DNA from: Prunus persica
Lineage: Eukaryota > Streptophyta > Magnoliopsida > Rosales > Rosaceae
Assembly: GCF_000346465.2 (NCBI RefSeq)
Contig: NC_034010.1
Span: 11,886,945 to 11,950,944 of the forward strand
Direction of reading: 5' to 3'
DNA: 64,000 bases
Shown here: in pieces, positions 46,501 to 58,100 of the stretch
Numbering within the stretch: the first letter of the stretch is position 1
How the letters are laid out: each line of letters starts with the position of its first letter
Translations under genes and position numbers: made by a program
Notes under the pieces: model-generated
Seen by the model: the letters and a program-made list of their open reading frames with translations, nothing else
Told to the model about the DNA's origin: nothing
Database searches by the model: none

Positions 46501-46983
46501 AGCCTTTTTTTTTTTTTTGAAATAACACTTTATTGTCATGAAACAGTGCTATCAAGATGTATAATTCACACATTGGCAGACAAGGCCGTAAAGCACCTAT
46601 TTGGAAAACTCTACAAGGCACACCAAAGCAACCTAGCAGTGTAGAGTGTGGCTATTATGTCATGCTCTTTATGAGAGACATCATCACAGATCCTTCTTTG
46701 GAATTTGAGAAGAAGGTAAATGGAAAACTTTAGGATTTTAATTTCTGTGGTTTTTGTAAGTGGACGACCGAAAATATAATTACCGTCATGTGAATCTATA
46801 TACCACGACGGTAATTCTATTTACTCTGCCACAGATCCTACGAAACCATTCATGAAGGCTAAATAATGATGTTTTATTGATTTGCAGTTTGAAAAGGGCA
46901 AAGATCAAGCACCATACCCCCAAGAAGCCATTGAAGAAGTGAGGAAAGAACGGGCAGATTTTGTTTGCCTTCATATGGAGTAG
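43510..46983 (+). pseudogene. CACTA Transposase_24 (Ptta/En/Spm)-Ulp1 C48 fusion gene with premature stops
   Basis: Ten exons can be drawn with GT-AG borders: 43510-44313, 44439-44897, 45135-45167, 45763-46019, 46106-46276, 46355-46465, 46547-46715 and 46888-46983 are the ones I verified in frame. The N-terminal half has the Transposase_24 text (AKRRG-CEYNHRLSRKGYVG, DVLTMALGPEHLGRVRGVG). The C-terminal C48 domain keeps the full triad: His in HHWVLLI, Asp in YFLDPLPG, Gln in GTPKQPSS and Cys in VECGYYVMLFMRDI. In-frame stops stand at 44128, 44592, 44706 and 46428. Only eight exons are listed, so the true count may be eight. Fusion of these two domains is known in CACTA elements; the protein probably binds subterminal repeats, and the protease role is unclear. 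Confidence 0.85.
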
Positions 46984-47228
46984 AGGATTTTTACAAACAA
47001 CTATGAAAAATGTACAATTTTTTTTTTTTCAATAGACAATTTTTTGTACAGGGTTTCGGGTATAATGTATATGTTTTTTTTGGCTGTCAATAAAAATTGG
47101 TTTTCAGTTTTTAAAACTAAAGTAACTCCTTAAACCGTCGTCTGAAGACCCTTCCAACGACATAATAGTTTCAACAACAGTCATCTTATGAAACTTGAAA
47201 ATAAACAAACGACGGTAAATTCATTTAA

Positions 47229-47681
47229 TGACATGTAAACTCATGTAACACGGCGGTATATTTTAAAAGACAATAAACGACGTTGATAACACAAAAAGAG
47301 CCTTGAAGCAAATATCACGTCGATAACTTGATAACAGTCGACGTCTTATGCAATTTCAATGACCTTCCCTAAACCCTAATGCCATGTAAGCTCGTGTAAC
47401 ACGACGGTATATTTTAAAAGGCAATAAACGACGTTGATATCACAAAAAGAGCCTTAAAGCAAATACCACGTCGATAACTTGATAATAGTCGACGTCTTAT
47501 GCAATTTCAACGACCTTCCCTAAACACTAATGCCATGTAAACTCGTGTAACACGACAGTATATTTTAAAAGACAATAAACAACGTTGATATCACAAAAAG
47601 AGCCTTGAAGCAAATACCACGTCGATAACTTGATAATAGTCGACGTCTTATGTAATTTCACCGACCTTCCTTTTTAAACAC
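47229..47681 (+). repeat. Three 151-bp tandem units in the CACTA interior
   Basis: TGMCATGTAARCTCRTGTAACACG begins at 47229, 47380 and 47531; each unit includes ACGACGTTGATATCACAAAAAG-like text, CACGTCGATAACTTGATAA and GTCGACGTCTTATG. Units differ at only a few positions, so amplification is recent relative to the rest of the element. Confidence 0.92.
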
Positions 47682-48414
47682 CGTCGTCTGGTCAACTTAT
47701 GAATTTTCAAATGAATATTGAAACACTTAAAACGACGTTATTTTATTTAAGCGACGTATAAAGCCCTAACGTCTTATATTATATTTAGTGGTAGTTTTGA
47801 CTTATTTTCTGACTTTTGAACTTCACTACAACGTCGGTTCATTTATAAGAGGCTGTGTGACGTCTATTCTCTTTATCCCGTCAGTTCGTACCATAGACGA
47901 CGTGAGAGTAACAAAACAACATCCCGATCCTGCGATGTTGTAAATTTTTTACAACGTCAGTATTTGTATAAATACCGAAGTTTAACATTCATACAACGTC
48001 GGTATCTGTATCTAAAACCGACGTGGTTTGTTGTGTTTATAACAATTTTTTATTGACCTTAATTCATAATATTCATAATAAATTTGTAAATTTTCAAAAA
48101 ATACACCACAACTGCTATGCAGTCATTAAGATATTTTCTTTGTCCTAAAGCTTTCAAAAATGTAATTTGAGTTATAAAAATGAAATATGTCCACATAAAC
48201 AAATAAATCACAACATCCCTTATAGTTTCTTCAAGCAATCATATGGCTTGTGTCATTCATTGGTGGGGATATATATATATATATATATATTTTTTAAATA
48301 CTGGTTTTAGCAATCTAATTTAGAGGGCATTGTCGTAAGGACTCCGTAGCAATTTTCAGTTTATTTTTCTCAAACATTGGTATTTTTTAAAACATTTTAA
48401 ATATATATATATTA

Positions 48415-48530
48415 CTATTTAGGGTTTAGGGTTAGGGTTTATGGTTGAGGGTTTAGGGTTTAGGGGTTTAGGTATTTATGGTTTAGGGTTTAGTATATGA
48501 CCACCCTAAACCCTAAACTTTTTTTACAAT
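48415..48530 (+). repeat. Telomere-like TTTAGGG repeats beside the Gypsy insertion
   Basis: About twelve TTTAGGG-type units with variants, ending in inverted CCCTAAACCCTAAA. A GTTTAGGGTTTAG remnant also follows the other border at 58572. Confidence 0.85.
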
Positions 48531-48545
48531 TTTGTTTTACAAATT

Positions 48546-49051
48546 TGTTTACACCATAATGAACCGAGCAGACCCAGCATCAAAGCGCCTAGCACCAAGG
48601 CAGCCACGCCTTCTCCCATGCCGAAGGAAGACACACTTCCGAGGTGCCAGACACCTGCCGAAGCTCTCAGCTGCCAAACCTAATCTCCAGGACACGTGTC
48701 GTCACCACAACAACTTGCACAAAGTCCCACATTGGAACTTTGTGCAAAGCTCCCACTTTCACTTCCCTATAAATAGGGAACAGTACCCAGGTAAAACCAA
48801 GGGCTATTCCCCCACTTTTACTGTTACTCTGCCAGAATTACTACCCGTAACTGACTTAGGCATCGGAGAGCCTTCGGCCGGCACCACACCGGTGTCCGAA
48901 GCTTAACGGTTGCTTCTCCTCTTTTTACCTTCTACAGGTCTCTCACCAACCCATTTCACCGGGGGCCTCAGCCCTCTTCCCTGCTGAAGACCCAGCACAT
49001 CTAATCACTAAGTTGTACTCAATATTGGCCGGGCCATTTTGAGCATCAACA
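48546..49051 (+). repeat. 5' LTR of the gag-pol element
   Basis: Begins TGTTTACACCATAATG and ends GAGCATCAACA, 506 bases. It contains CTATAAATAGGGAAC at about 48769, a good TATA box for the element's transcript. Confidence 0.85.
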
Positions 49052-49052
49052 G

Positions 49053-49070
49053 TTTGGCGCCGTCTGTGGG
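49053..49070 (+). other. Primer binding site of the gag-pol element
   Basis: TTTGGCGCCGTCTGTGGG begins two bases after the LTR end, the common reverse-transcription priming sequence seen after the 5' LTR in many plant Gypsy elements. Confidence 0.85.
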
Positions 49071-49163
49071 AATCTGACACTTGAATCCCCTCTTTCTCTA
49101 TCAGCCCAGCTGGCTCCTTCACCCCTCAGGCCCCGTCGCCTCTTCTTCACCCCACATTCTGCT

Positions 49164-52100
49164 ATGCCGACCGAGGATAGCCGCGATACCCAGCACCATA
49201 CCCCCCGCGATGGTACTTCTAGAAGGCAATCTTCGGAAGATGCCACTCTCCAGGCAGAAGTGGAGCGCCTCCGCGACAGTGTCACTAAGATGTCGGAGAA
49301 ATACGAGCACCTTCATTGCAAGAATGTTGAGCTAGAACATGACTACCGTGTTTTAAAGCGGAACTGGGAAAGGACTCGCACCCAGGATGCCCAGCAAGAC
49401 CTCACCTAGAACGTTGGGCTTATTCAGCCGAACCAGCCAGTACATTCCAGCCACAGTGCCTCGGCCCAAGCTAGGCTCCGCAAGGGTAAAGACCACCTTC
49501 ATCCGGAGATAACCCAGTCACGACCCCTTTGCGTTCCCCCACCGAGGGACCGGCCCCACGAACCAGTCAGGATCTACCAAGATTGCAGGGATCGCCTCTC
49601 GGACCGTCAGCCAAGGCCGATCCCTATCCCTGTCAACCTCGAGGACCCACGGGTGACACACCTGGGCCCCTCGCCAGCCCCCGTCCGCATACCCGACGAG
49701 GAAGGTGTCGGGGACTCGGATACTTGGGAATTTTATAATTCAAACACCTGGCCAAATTACCACACCGGGGCGCTGGAAAATTGGGAACAATCCCCAGCCC
49801 CTGTCTGCCCCGCCCCCAGGCCTTTGGCACCTGAAACTCTTCCTCATGCCGACCCGGCCATGAGGCTTCTCTTTGAAAAGGTTCGGCGCCTGGAAAGCGA
49901 ACAACATCGCAGCCATCAACCCCTCTGGGCAAAACCACGACCAGGGCCCTTTACCGAACGCATCCTCAACTACCACCAGGAGAAAGATATCCAGCCACTC
50001 CGCATCGCTTTCTACACTGGCACGGAGGACCCTCTCACCCACATCCACTCCTTCCAGTCTGCCCTTGGGTTCAAAGGCCTCACTGATGAAGGCATGTGCC
50101 TCCTTTTCCCTTCCACCCTCAGCGGCGCAGCCCTGAATTGGTTCTACAGGCTCTACCCCCGCACCATCAACTCCTTCGATAGTCTCAAGCAGACATTCCT
50201 GGACCATTTTATGATCCAGACTGATCGCCTATACTCTGCCGACGACTTGTATATGCTTAGGCAGGCTGAGGACGAACCCCTTCGAGAATATGCAGCTCGG
50301 TTCAGTCATGAATACTCCCGCTGCCCAGACACTGACGATCGCGCTGCCTTCGGCGCTTTTAAGAGCGGCCTCCGCGAGTCCAACTTCCGCTACCTGGTTC
50401 ATAGCAACAGTTGGAACACATATGTAGAGCTGATGAAGCAGGCGGCGATCCATGCTAAGGCTGAATACTTCAATTCCAAGCGTGGCCCAGCCAACCTGGC
50501 GCGCAACACTTTCGCTGACCCTCCACCTGCTTCAACACCCGCCCCAGCCCCACCTCAGCATTCTACCCCTGCCCCGAGTGCCCAGGACAACCAACATAAG
50601 CGGAAGGATAGCTACCAGCATCCCTTCGGTAATAACAAACGTGGCAGACATGGCAACCAGCACTCTAGCGGAGGCAACCCTCCTAGGCCTGGTGATCGGG
50701 CCCCTCTTTCCTTCACACCCAAGCCCAGGTTTGAGGTTTTTACGACCCTCAACACCACCTACGAGAACGTCCTGGTGCGTGAAGCCCCCATCATCCCCAA
50801 GCCACCCCCCCGGAGACCATCCAACAAGCCTATGCCAAACACGGGGGTCTTCTACCGCTTTCATCAATTCAGCGGCCATGACACCGAGTCTTGTGTTGCG
50901 TTGCGCAACATAATTGAAGGGCTCATCCGGGAGGGTAAGCTGGACAACTATGTGCGCAACATACCAGCCCCGCCTAACCCCCACCAACGACAAATCAACA
51001 TGATCTCCACCATCAGCGGAAGTCCTACCCTGGCTGGCACCTCCAACAACTCCATCAAACATTATGTCCGCTCCACCTATGCGCACCAGGTCTTCAGCAC
51101 CGAGCAGGGACGCTTGCCGAAGACCCACAGGACTGGCTGGGCCCCCATTACCTTCTGCGAGGAGGAGGAGCGTGGTGTTATCCTCCCCCATGACGATCCA
51201 CTCATTATCCGGGCTGACATTTCTAACTTTGACGTTGGGCGTATCCTGATGGACACTGGCAGCTCGGTCAGTGTGATGTTTGCCGAGGCCTTCAATGAAC
51301 TCCAGGTCCCGCCTCACCTACTCGACCGAAGCATCACACCCCTTGTGAGCTTCTCGGGTGATGTGGTCCAGCCCATTGGCAGCATTCATCTCCCTATAAC
51401 AATTGGGGCCGCACCCCAGCGGACGACGATCACTACCCCCTTCCTTATCGTCGACTGTCCCACAGCCTACAACGTCATCCTCGGCCGCCCAGCCTTGGCC
51501 CAAATGAAGGCTTTTATTTCCACACATATGCTGTTGTTGAAGTTTCCCACTCCTAATGGCCCAGGCACGGTGCGCGGCGACCAACTCGGAGCCCGAAGCT
51601 GCTATGCTTCAGCCGTCAAATCCACCAATCGCCAACATAGGAATGAAGCCCTAGCAGTAACCAAGGCTCCCGCCCCTCCTCAAGCTGGCACAGAACCACC
51701 TGAAGACCCAAGGGAGGAGTCCATCGCCCCACAGGCCGAACCTATGGAGGACCTGGAGCTGGTTACCCTCCATGACGATATCCCGGATCGACAAGTCCGG
51801 ATCGGCACCTCCATCTCGCCAGAGCTTCGCTCTGACCTGGTCGCCTTCCTCCGCCTCAACTCCGAAGTCTTCGCTTGGTCCTACAATGACATGCCTGGCA
51901 TATCATCAGACATCATATCTCATAGGCTTAGCGTCAATCCTGCCGTCAGACCAGTCCGACAGAAGCGTCGCGCTTATGATCCCGAGCGCTATGAGGCCAT
52001 GAGGGCGGAGGTGGAACGATTGAGTAGCATCGGATTCATCAGGGAGGTTGACTATCCTACATGGCTGGCTAATGTCGTGATGGTCCGCAAGCCAAGAAAG

Positions 52101-55022
52101 GGCTGGCGCATGTTTGTCGACTACACCAACCTTAATCGGGCTTGCCCAAAGGACAGCTTCCCGCTACCCCGCATTGACCAGCTAGTCGACGCCACAGCTG
52201 GCCACGCCCTCCTTAGCTTCATGGATGCTTATTCAGCGTACAACCAGATCTTCATGCACCCCGAAGATCAGGCCCACACCTCTTTCATTACGGACCGAGG
52301 CCTCTACTGCTATAAGGTGATGCCCTTTGGCCTCAAAAACGCCGGGGCTACTTATCAGCGTCTGGTGAATCAGCTCTTTGCCCCACTGATTGGCAATACC
52401 ATGGAGGTCTATGTCGATGACATGCTAGTCAAGAGTCGCACGGCTGACCAACACATCCCTAACCTCTCTGCCATGTTCACCATCCTGAAGCGGTACAAAA
52501 TGAGGCTTAACCCCACCAAATGTGCATTCGGGGTGGCTTCCGGCAAATTCCTGGGCTTCATGATCAGCCAGAGGGGTATTGAGGCCAATCCAGAAAAGAT
52601 CCAGGCCATCTTAGACATGACGGTGCCTCAGACGGTCAAAGATATCCAAAGCCTTACAGGGCGTGTCGCAGCCCTGACCAGATTTATCTCCAAAGCCACT
52701 GACCGCTGCGCCCCATTCTTCAAGGCCCTTAAAGGCACCAAAAGAAACATCACCTGGACTGCTGAATGCGACACGGCTTTCAGCGAGCTCAAAGAGTATA
52801 TGGGCCGGGCCCCTTTATTGTCAACCCCTGAGCACGGAGACATCCTCGTGATTTATCTCTCCATTTCAGCTTCGGCTGTTAGCTCTGTGCTCATCCGATC
52901 AAAGGATAACGCGGAACACCCAGTGCATTATGTTAGCAAGGCTTTGCAAGATGCAGAAGTTCGATACCCAGACATCAAAAAATTAGCGTTCGCCCTGGTT
53001 GTCTCGGCAAGACGCCTCCGACCATATTTCCAAGCTCACACCATCCATGTCTTAACTAACCAACCGCTCCGACAGGTGTTGCAGAACCCAGACACTTCTG
53101 GGAGGCTGGTCAAATGGGCCATTGAACTGGGTGAGTTTGATATTCATTACAAACCTCGCCCGGCTATGAGGGGACAGGCCGTTGCTGACTTCCTATCCGA
53201 ATTCACGGAGCCCCAAGCTTCCGCAGCTACCCAGCTCATAACCGAACCCAATCCCCCGCCCAGCCAGGACCAAACCCCCACCGAAGGCAATCTCGACCTA
53301 ACCCAGCCCCTGTGGACCTTATTCGTAGACGGCTCTTCTAATGCCCGGGGCTGTGGGGCCGGCCTCGTTCTCATCTCCCCAGACAAGGTTGCCCTCGAGT
53401 ACGCCCTTCACTTCAAATTCCAAGCCTCCAACAATGAGGCCGAATATGAAGCACTCTTAGCTGGTCTTCGACTAGCCAAAGAGATGGACGCCAGACAAAT
53501 TCAGATCTTCAGCGATTCCCAACTCGTGGTCCACCAGGTCAACCAGGACTTCACGGCTAAGGATGCCTCTATGACGGCTTACCTCCAGCACGCTCGGCAC
53601 CTGCTGGCAACCTTCCACACCCACTCCATCAAGCAAGTGCCACGCTCAGAGAATAGCCATGCCGATGCACTAGCCAGATTGGCATCAGCCTTGGAGCAAG
53701 GAATGGGTCGCCACATCCACATCGAGTTTTTGGCCCAGCCCAGCACACAAGCCCCACTCATCTGCACTATTGATCACAGCCCTACATGGATGGACCCCAT
53801 CCTCCAGTTCTTACAAAACCAAACACTACCGGCTAACCCGGCAGAAGCACGACGCGTTCGCCATCGCTCCGCCCGTTACTTGATCATTAACGGCTCCTTA
53901 TACAAGCGTGGCTTCAGCCTTCCTTACCTTCGATGCCTGACTCCAGAGGAGGGTCACTATGTCCTCCGAGAAATCCATGAAGGCATCTGCGGCAACCACT
54001 CGGGCGCACGCTCGCTAGCCCATAAAGCAATCCGCCAAGGATACTTCTGGCCTTCACTCCACACTGACGCCCAGGCCTTCACCCAAAAATGCGACAAGTG
54101 TCAGCGATTTGCCAACATCCCACAACTCCCGGCTGAACCGTTGACTGCCATGGTCAGCCCTTGGCCATTTGCCCAATGGGGACTGGATCTCATTGGACCT
54201 ATGCCAGAGGGCAAGGGCCAAGTCAAGTATGCAGTTGTGGCCGTAGACTACTTCACCAAGTGGGCTGAGGCCGAGGCCTTGGCCACCATCACTGCGGCTC
54301 GCATCGAATCCTTTGTGTGGCAGAACATTGTATGTCGCTTCGGCATCCCCAACTTCATCGTCACCGACAATGGCCGGCAATTTGACAACGCCAAATTCAA
54401 ACAATTTTGTTCCAACCTCAAGATTCGTCTGTGTTTCGCCTCCCCAGCCCATCCTCAGTCCAATGGCCAGGTCGAAGCCGTGAACAAAATTATCAAGAAG
54501 ACCCTCAAGACAAAACTTGACAAAGCCAAGGGCTGCTGGCCAGAACTACTCCCAGAAGTACTCTGGTCCTACCGCACCACCTTCCGCACATCCACAGGTG
54601 AAACGCCGTTCTCCCTATCATTTGGAACCGAGGCCGTGGCTCCGGTAGAGATTGGCCAGCCCACATACCGAACCTCCACTTACGATGCCACGGCCAATGA
54701 CGAGCAGTTGGCCCTCAACCTCGACTTCATTGACGAACTCCGGGACCAATCGAGCATGCGCAATGCCGCGTACAAGCAACGCATCGCCAAGTACTATGAC
54801 TCCCGAGTCAAGCCCCGTGCTTTCAAAATGGGGGACTGGGTCATGCGCAAGGTTTCCTTGGCTACCAAAAATCCTAACGAAGGTACTCTCGGCCCTACAT
54901 GGGAAGGTCCTTACGAGATTATCAAAATCTACCGCCCTGGCACTTATCAGCTTCGCGATTCCACAGGCAAGACGCTGCCTCACCCGTGGAATGCTGACCA
55001 CCTCAAGTATTATTACAAGTAA
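49164..55022 (+). pseudogene. Gag-pol polyprotein, Tat-lineage Ty3/Gypsy, one premature stop
   Basis: From ATG 49164 (MPTEDSRDTQHH) the frame is open to 55022 except for a single TAG at 49407-49409 (codon 82). After it 1870 codons are uninterrupted. Domains: coiled coil (about 25-75); retrotransposon gag (about 280-390); a knuckle-like FYRFHQFSGHDTESC whose usual first Cys is Tyr; protease with ILMDTGSSVSVMF (about 695); reverse transcriptase with YVDDMLV (about 1083); RNase H; a second, archaeal-type RNase H starting LFVDGSSNARGCGAG (about 1385); and integrase with an HHCC finger and the D-D-E core (GLDLIGP, TDNGRQF, GQVEAVNK; about 1600-1800). The double RNase H is a mark of the Tat clade. 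The integrity of pol suggests insertion within a recent period. Confidence 0.95.
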
Positions 55023-55343
55023 ACATATCTAGACCCTAGGACAATACTTTGGTCTTGATTATTTACTGTAAGGTAGAAGTAAGGTATCTAGACCCTAGAC
55101 CACTTGTACCTTCTGCCTTTCGGCATCTATTTCAATGAAATGCCTGACTCCGGCTCATTCTCATGCATTCACATTGTTATCATTTTTACTAACACAATTG
55201 ATATCAAGCTAAGTTCATATCATAAATAAAAACAGCCTTGCTCCAGGCAAGGACAAATGTTCATACATAACCAAAATAAACAAGTGTTCCAACACAATCA
55301 CTAGAGTACAAAATAGCTATAACACATCACGAAGGCAACGCCT

Positions 55344-55682
55344 TCAGGACTCGGTCGAAGGGGCATCCTCAGTGGCTGGCTCAGCCTCTGGTGTCGGGGC
55401 GCTAGCATCAGCAGGAGGGGTCTGTGCAGGAGGCTCGCCACTGGTGTCAAAGTTAATCTCCACCGAGGGGTTGAACCTAACCAACCTATCTTCCCAGCAA
55501 AGCTGCTCATCAACCAGTCGATCCATGATATAGCTCTTCAGCTCCTCTGAGGATCGGAAGGACTCAATCGCCTCGACTCGGGCAGCAGCCACCTCCTCGG
55601 CCTTCGATCTCTTCAGCTCCTCCACCTCCTTGACCAAGGCCGCCTTTTGGACTCTCCATAGTTCTTCCATAGCCCTTGCCAT
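55344..55682 (-). CDS. Antisense ORF downstream of pol (truncated at its 5' end)
   Basis: 112 codons on minus. MARAMEELWRVQKAALVKEV begins a coiled coil; LVDEQLCWEDRLVRFNPSV and a Pro/Thr/Ala-rich acidic tail end it. Established: Tat-lineage elements such as Retand carry an antisense ORF between pol and the 3' LTR. Text like this usually closes a longer protein, and here the upstream part is replaced by the TTCGGCA-rich repeats, so it marks where the gag-pol element is cut off. Function unknown. Confidence 0.6.
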   Translation of the reverse strand: MARAMEELWRVQKAALVKEVEELKRSKAEEVAAARVEAIESFRSSEELKSYIMDRLVDEQLCWEDRLVRFNPSVEINFDTSGEPPAQTPPADASAPTPEAEPATEDAPSTES

Positions 55683-56335
55683 TCGGCAAGGGTCTAGCCA
55701 TTTTTTTTTTTTTTTTTTTTGAGCTTCGGGAGCTAGGCCTTCGAGGGAGCTGGGTCTTGAAAATTTTAGACTTCGGGAGCTAGGCCTTCGAGGGAGCCGG
55801 GTCTTGAAAATTTTAGACTTCAGGGGCTAGGCCTTCGAGGGAGCCGGGTCTTGAAAATTTTAGACTTCGGGAGCTAGGCCTTCGAGGGAGCCGGGTCTTG
55901 AAAATTTTAGACTTCGGGGGCTAGGCCTTCGAGGGAGCCGGGTCTTGAAAATTTTAGACTTCGGGGGCTAGGCCTTCGAGGGAGCCGGGTCTTGAAAATT
56001 TTAGACCTTCGAGGAGCCGGGTCCATTGAAAATTTTGGAGACTCGCCACTTCGTCAATGGCCCTTGCCGTTCGGCAAGGGTCTAGCCAAAAATTTTTTTT
56101 GGAGCTTCGGGAGCTAGACCTTCGAGGAGCCGGGTCCGTTGAAAATTTTGGAGACTCGCCACTTCGTCAATGGCCCTTGCCGTTCGGCAAGGGTCTAGCC
56201 ATTTTTTTTTGGAGCTTCGGGAGCTAGACCTTCGAGGGAGCCGGGCCATTCGAAAATTCAAGACTCTCAAAATTTTGCCATGGCCCTTGCCGTTCGGCAA
56301 GGGTTTAGCCATATACATATATTTTTTGTTTTGAA
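55668..56335 (+). repeat. Two families of tandem repeats at the chimera junction
   Basis: Following a poly(T) run at about 55700-55721, six units of about 47 bases (CTTCGGGAGCTAGGCCTTCG...) reach 56010. They give way to three units of about 115 bases containing CTCGCCACTTCGTCAATGGC and the palindrome CCCTTGCCGTTCGGCAAGGG up to 56330. Confidence 0.88.
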
Positions 56336-57290
56336 TGGCCGGGCCTTCTTGAGTTGGGGCTTGGGCATGTGGAAAGAGTTGGGCCCGTGATGGGCTTCAG
56401 CAAGTAACAAGGCCTAGGGTTTTGGGAGGAGGAGGTATACAAATAAGAGGGTGGCCACCATGCCGTTCGGCATTTCCTCATTCGGCACCTTGGAGTAGAA
56501 CAAATTCTTGAAATCCCATCTTGCCGTTCGGCAAGTTCTTGGAGTCACGGTTTTGGGCTTGTATTGATTTTGGCTTCGGGCAAGGGAACAATGCTTCGGC
56601 AAGCGGCACAAACTTGGAAGGGTTGGTGACGGCTGGCCAAACTTGGAAGGGGCTGGACAGCCGGTGGCGCAAAGAAACTGCTGGGGTGAAATTGCCGTTT
56701 GGTTGGAAACGGCTGGGCTGTTTTGGCTAGGCGTCGGGGTGGTGCTTCGGCAGCAAGACTCGGCAGGCTAGTTGGGTTGTGCTGTGCCGATCGGCAGGGT
56801 TGGTCCGAAGAGGTGTTGCTGTGCTGCGAGCACATCGGTTGTGGCTGGACACTTGCCGTTCGGCAAGGGTGATTGGGGAGCAGGGCAAGTGTGCGAGATC
56901 CTTGCTGGGGCTTCGGCATGTGGGCTGCGATTTGAGCAGGGCTCGGTGTGAGCGAAGTCTGCGGGAAGAGATTGGCTTCGGCAATTGAGCTTGCCGTTCG
57001 GCAGGAGCCTTGGGGATGGCGGGGGTTGTGCTTCGGCAGTTGTGAGCACGGCTGCGGCAGTTGTGAGCACGGGTTGGCTTCGGCAGCTGGGTTAGTGCTG
57101 TGCCGATCGGTAGTTGTGCAGGTGCAGATCGGCAGGCCGTGGGTGATTGGCGAGAGGTCTGCAGGTGGCTGAGCTTCGGCAAGGCAGCTGGAGGAGTTGG
57201 GCGGTGCAGCTTTGCTTCGGCAGGGGCAAGTCTGTGGTGGTTTTTAGGTATTCCGTCGGCAAGAAGACCTTGGCGGTGCAGCTGGGGCCT
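56336..57290. other. GC-rich TTCGGCA-containing interior of the minus-strand element
   Basis: Non-coding, with many CTTCGGCA and TTGCCGTTCGGCA words. Several ORFs on both strands arise because the GC-rich text lacks stops; none shows a domain. Confidence 0.5.
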
Positions 57291-57730
57291 AGGCACGAGG
57301 GTGCCAAAGGTGACGTAAAGCTTGCATGTTTGCAAGGCGATGTGGCTAGGCACGGGGGTGCTGAAGGTGACACAAGGTGTGGTTGGGCACGAGGGTGCCG
57401 AAGGCAACACAGAGCTTGCGTGTCGCAAGGCGATGTGGCTAGGCAAGGGGGTGCCGAAGGCAACACAAAGCTAGTATTTTGCCAGGTAATGTGGCTAGGC
57501 ACGAGGGTGTCGAAGGCGACACAAAGCTTACATGTTTGCAAGGCAATGCAGCTAGGCATGGGGGTGCCGAAGATAACACAGAGCTTGCGTGTCGCAAGGC
57601 AATGTGGCTAGGCACGGGGGTGCCGAAGGCAAAGGGGATGCCGAAGGTGACACAAAGCTTGCATGTCGCAAGGCAATGTGGCTTGGGCACAAGGGGTGTC
57701 GAAGGTATAAAACTTGCATGTTGCAAGATG
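57290..57730 (+). repeat. Degenerate ~58-bp tandem repeat (GTGCCGAAGG...)
   Basis: About seven units containing GGCACGAGGGTGCCGAAGG, ACACAAAGCTTGC and TCGCAAGGCAATGTGGCTAG with frequent changes. ORFs across it are a by-product. Confidence 0.85.
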
Positions 57731-58081
57731 GTTGCCGAAGACACTTGCATGGCACAAGGAAATTGCCGAAATGCATGAAACTTGGAAAGATTCTGAAGGG
57801 AAGAAATGAAAATGTGCATTTGGCACAATGCTTGCCGTTCGGCAGGCAGGTGGGGGAGGTTGATGAGCTCGGCCTTCGGGTACCTGGGGTGTGCACGAAG
57901 GGGACTTGGGGTGTGTCTGTGTGTGAGCCCACATGGTATGGCCAACCCTTTGTTGTTCGGCAAAGGGCCGAGAGCCTTGGGCCTGGGCCTTGGTCTTCGG
58001 TGGCTAGGGTGCGCTTCTATTTCATGGGTGCCGAAGGGCACTGAAGAAGGGGAGGATCGACAAAGGCTTTTTGTGTCAATT

Positions 58082-58099
58082 CCCACAGACGGCGCCAAA
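58082..58099 (-). other. Primer binding site of the inverted element
   Basis: On minus, TTTGGCGCCGTCTGTGGG directly follows the inverted LTR, the same sequence as at 49053-49070. It shows that this LTR is a 5' LTR of an element running leftward. Confidence 0.88.
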
Positions 58100-58100
58100 C

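Noticed and set aside
50532..51317. 261-codon minus-strand ORF and other antisense ORFs across gag-pol
   Set aside because: They are shadows of the GC-rich gag-pol coding strand.
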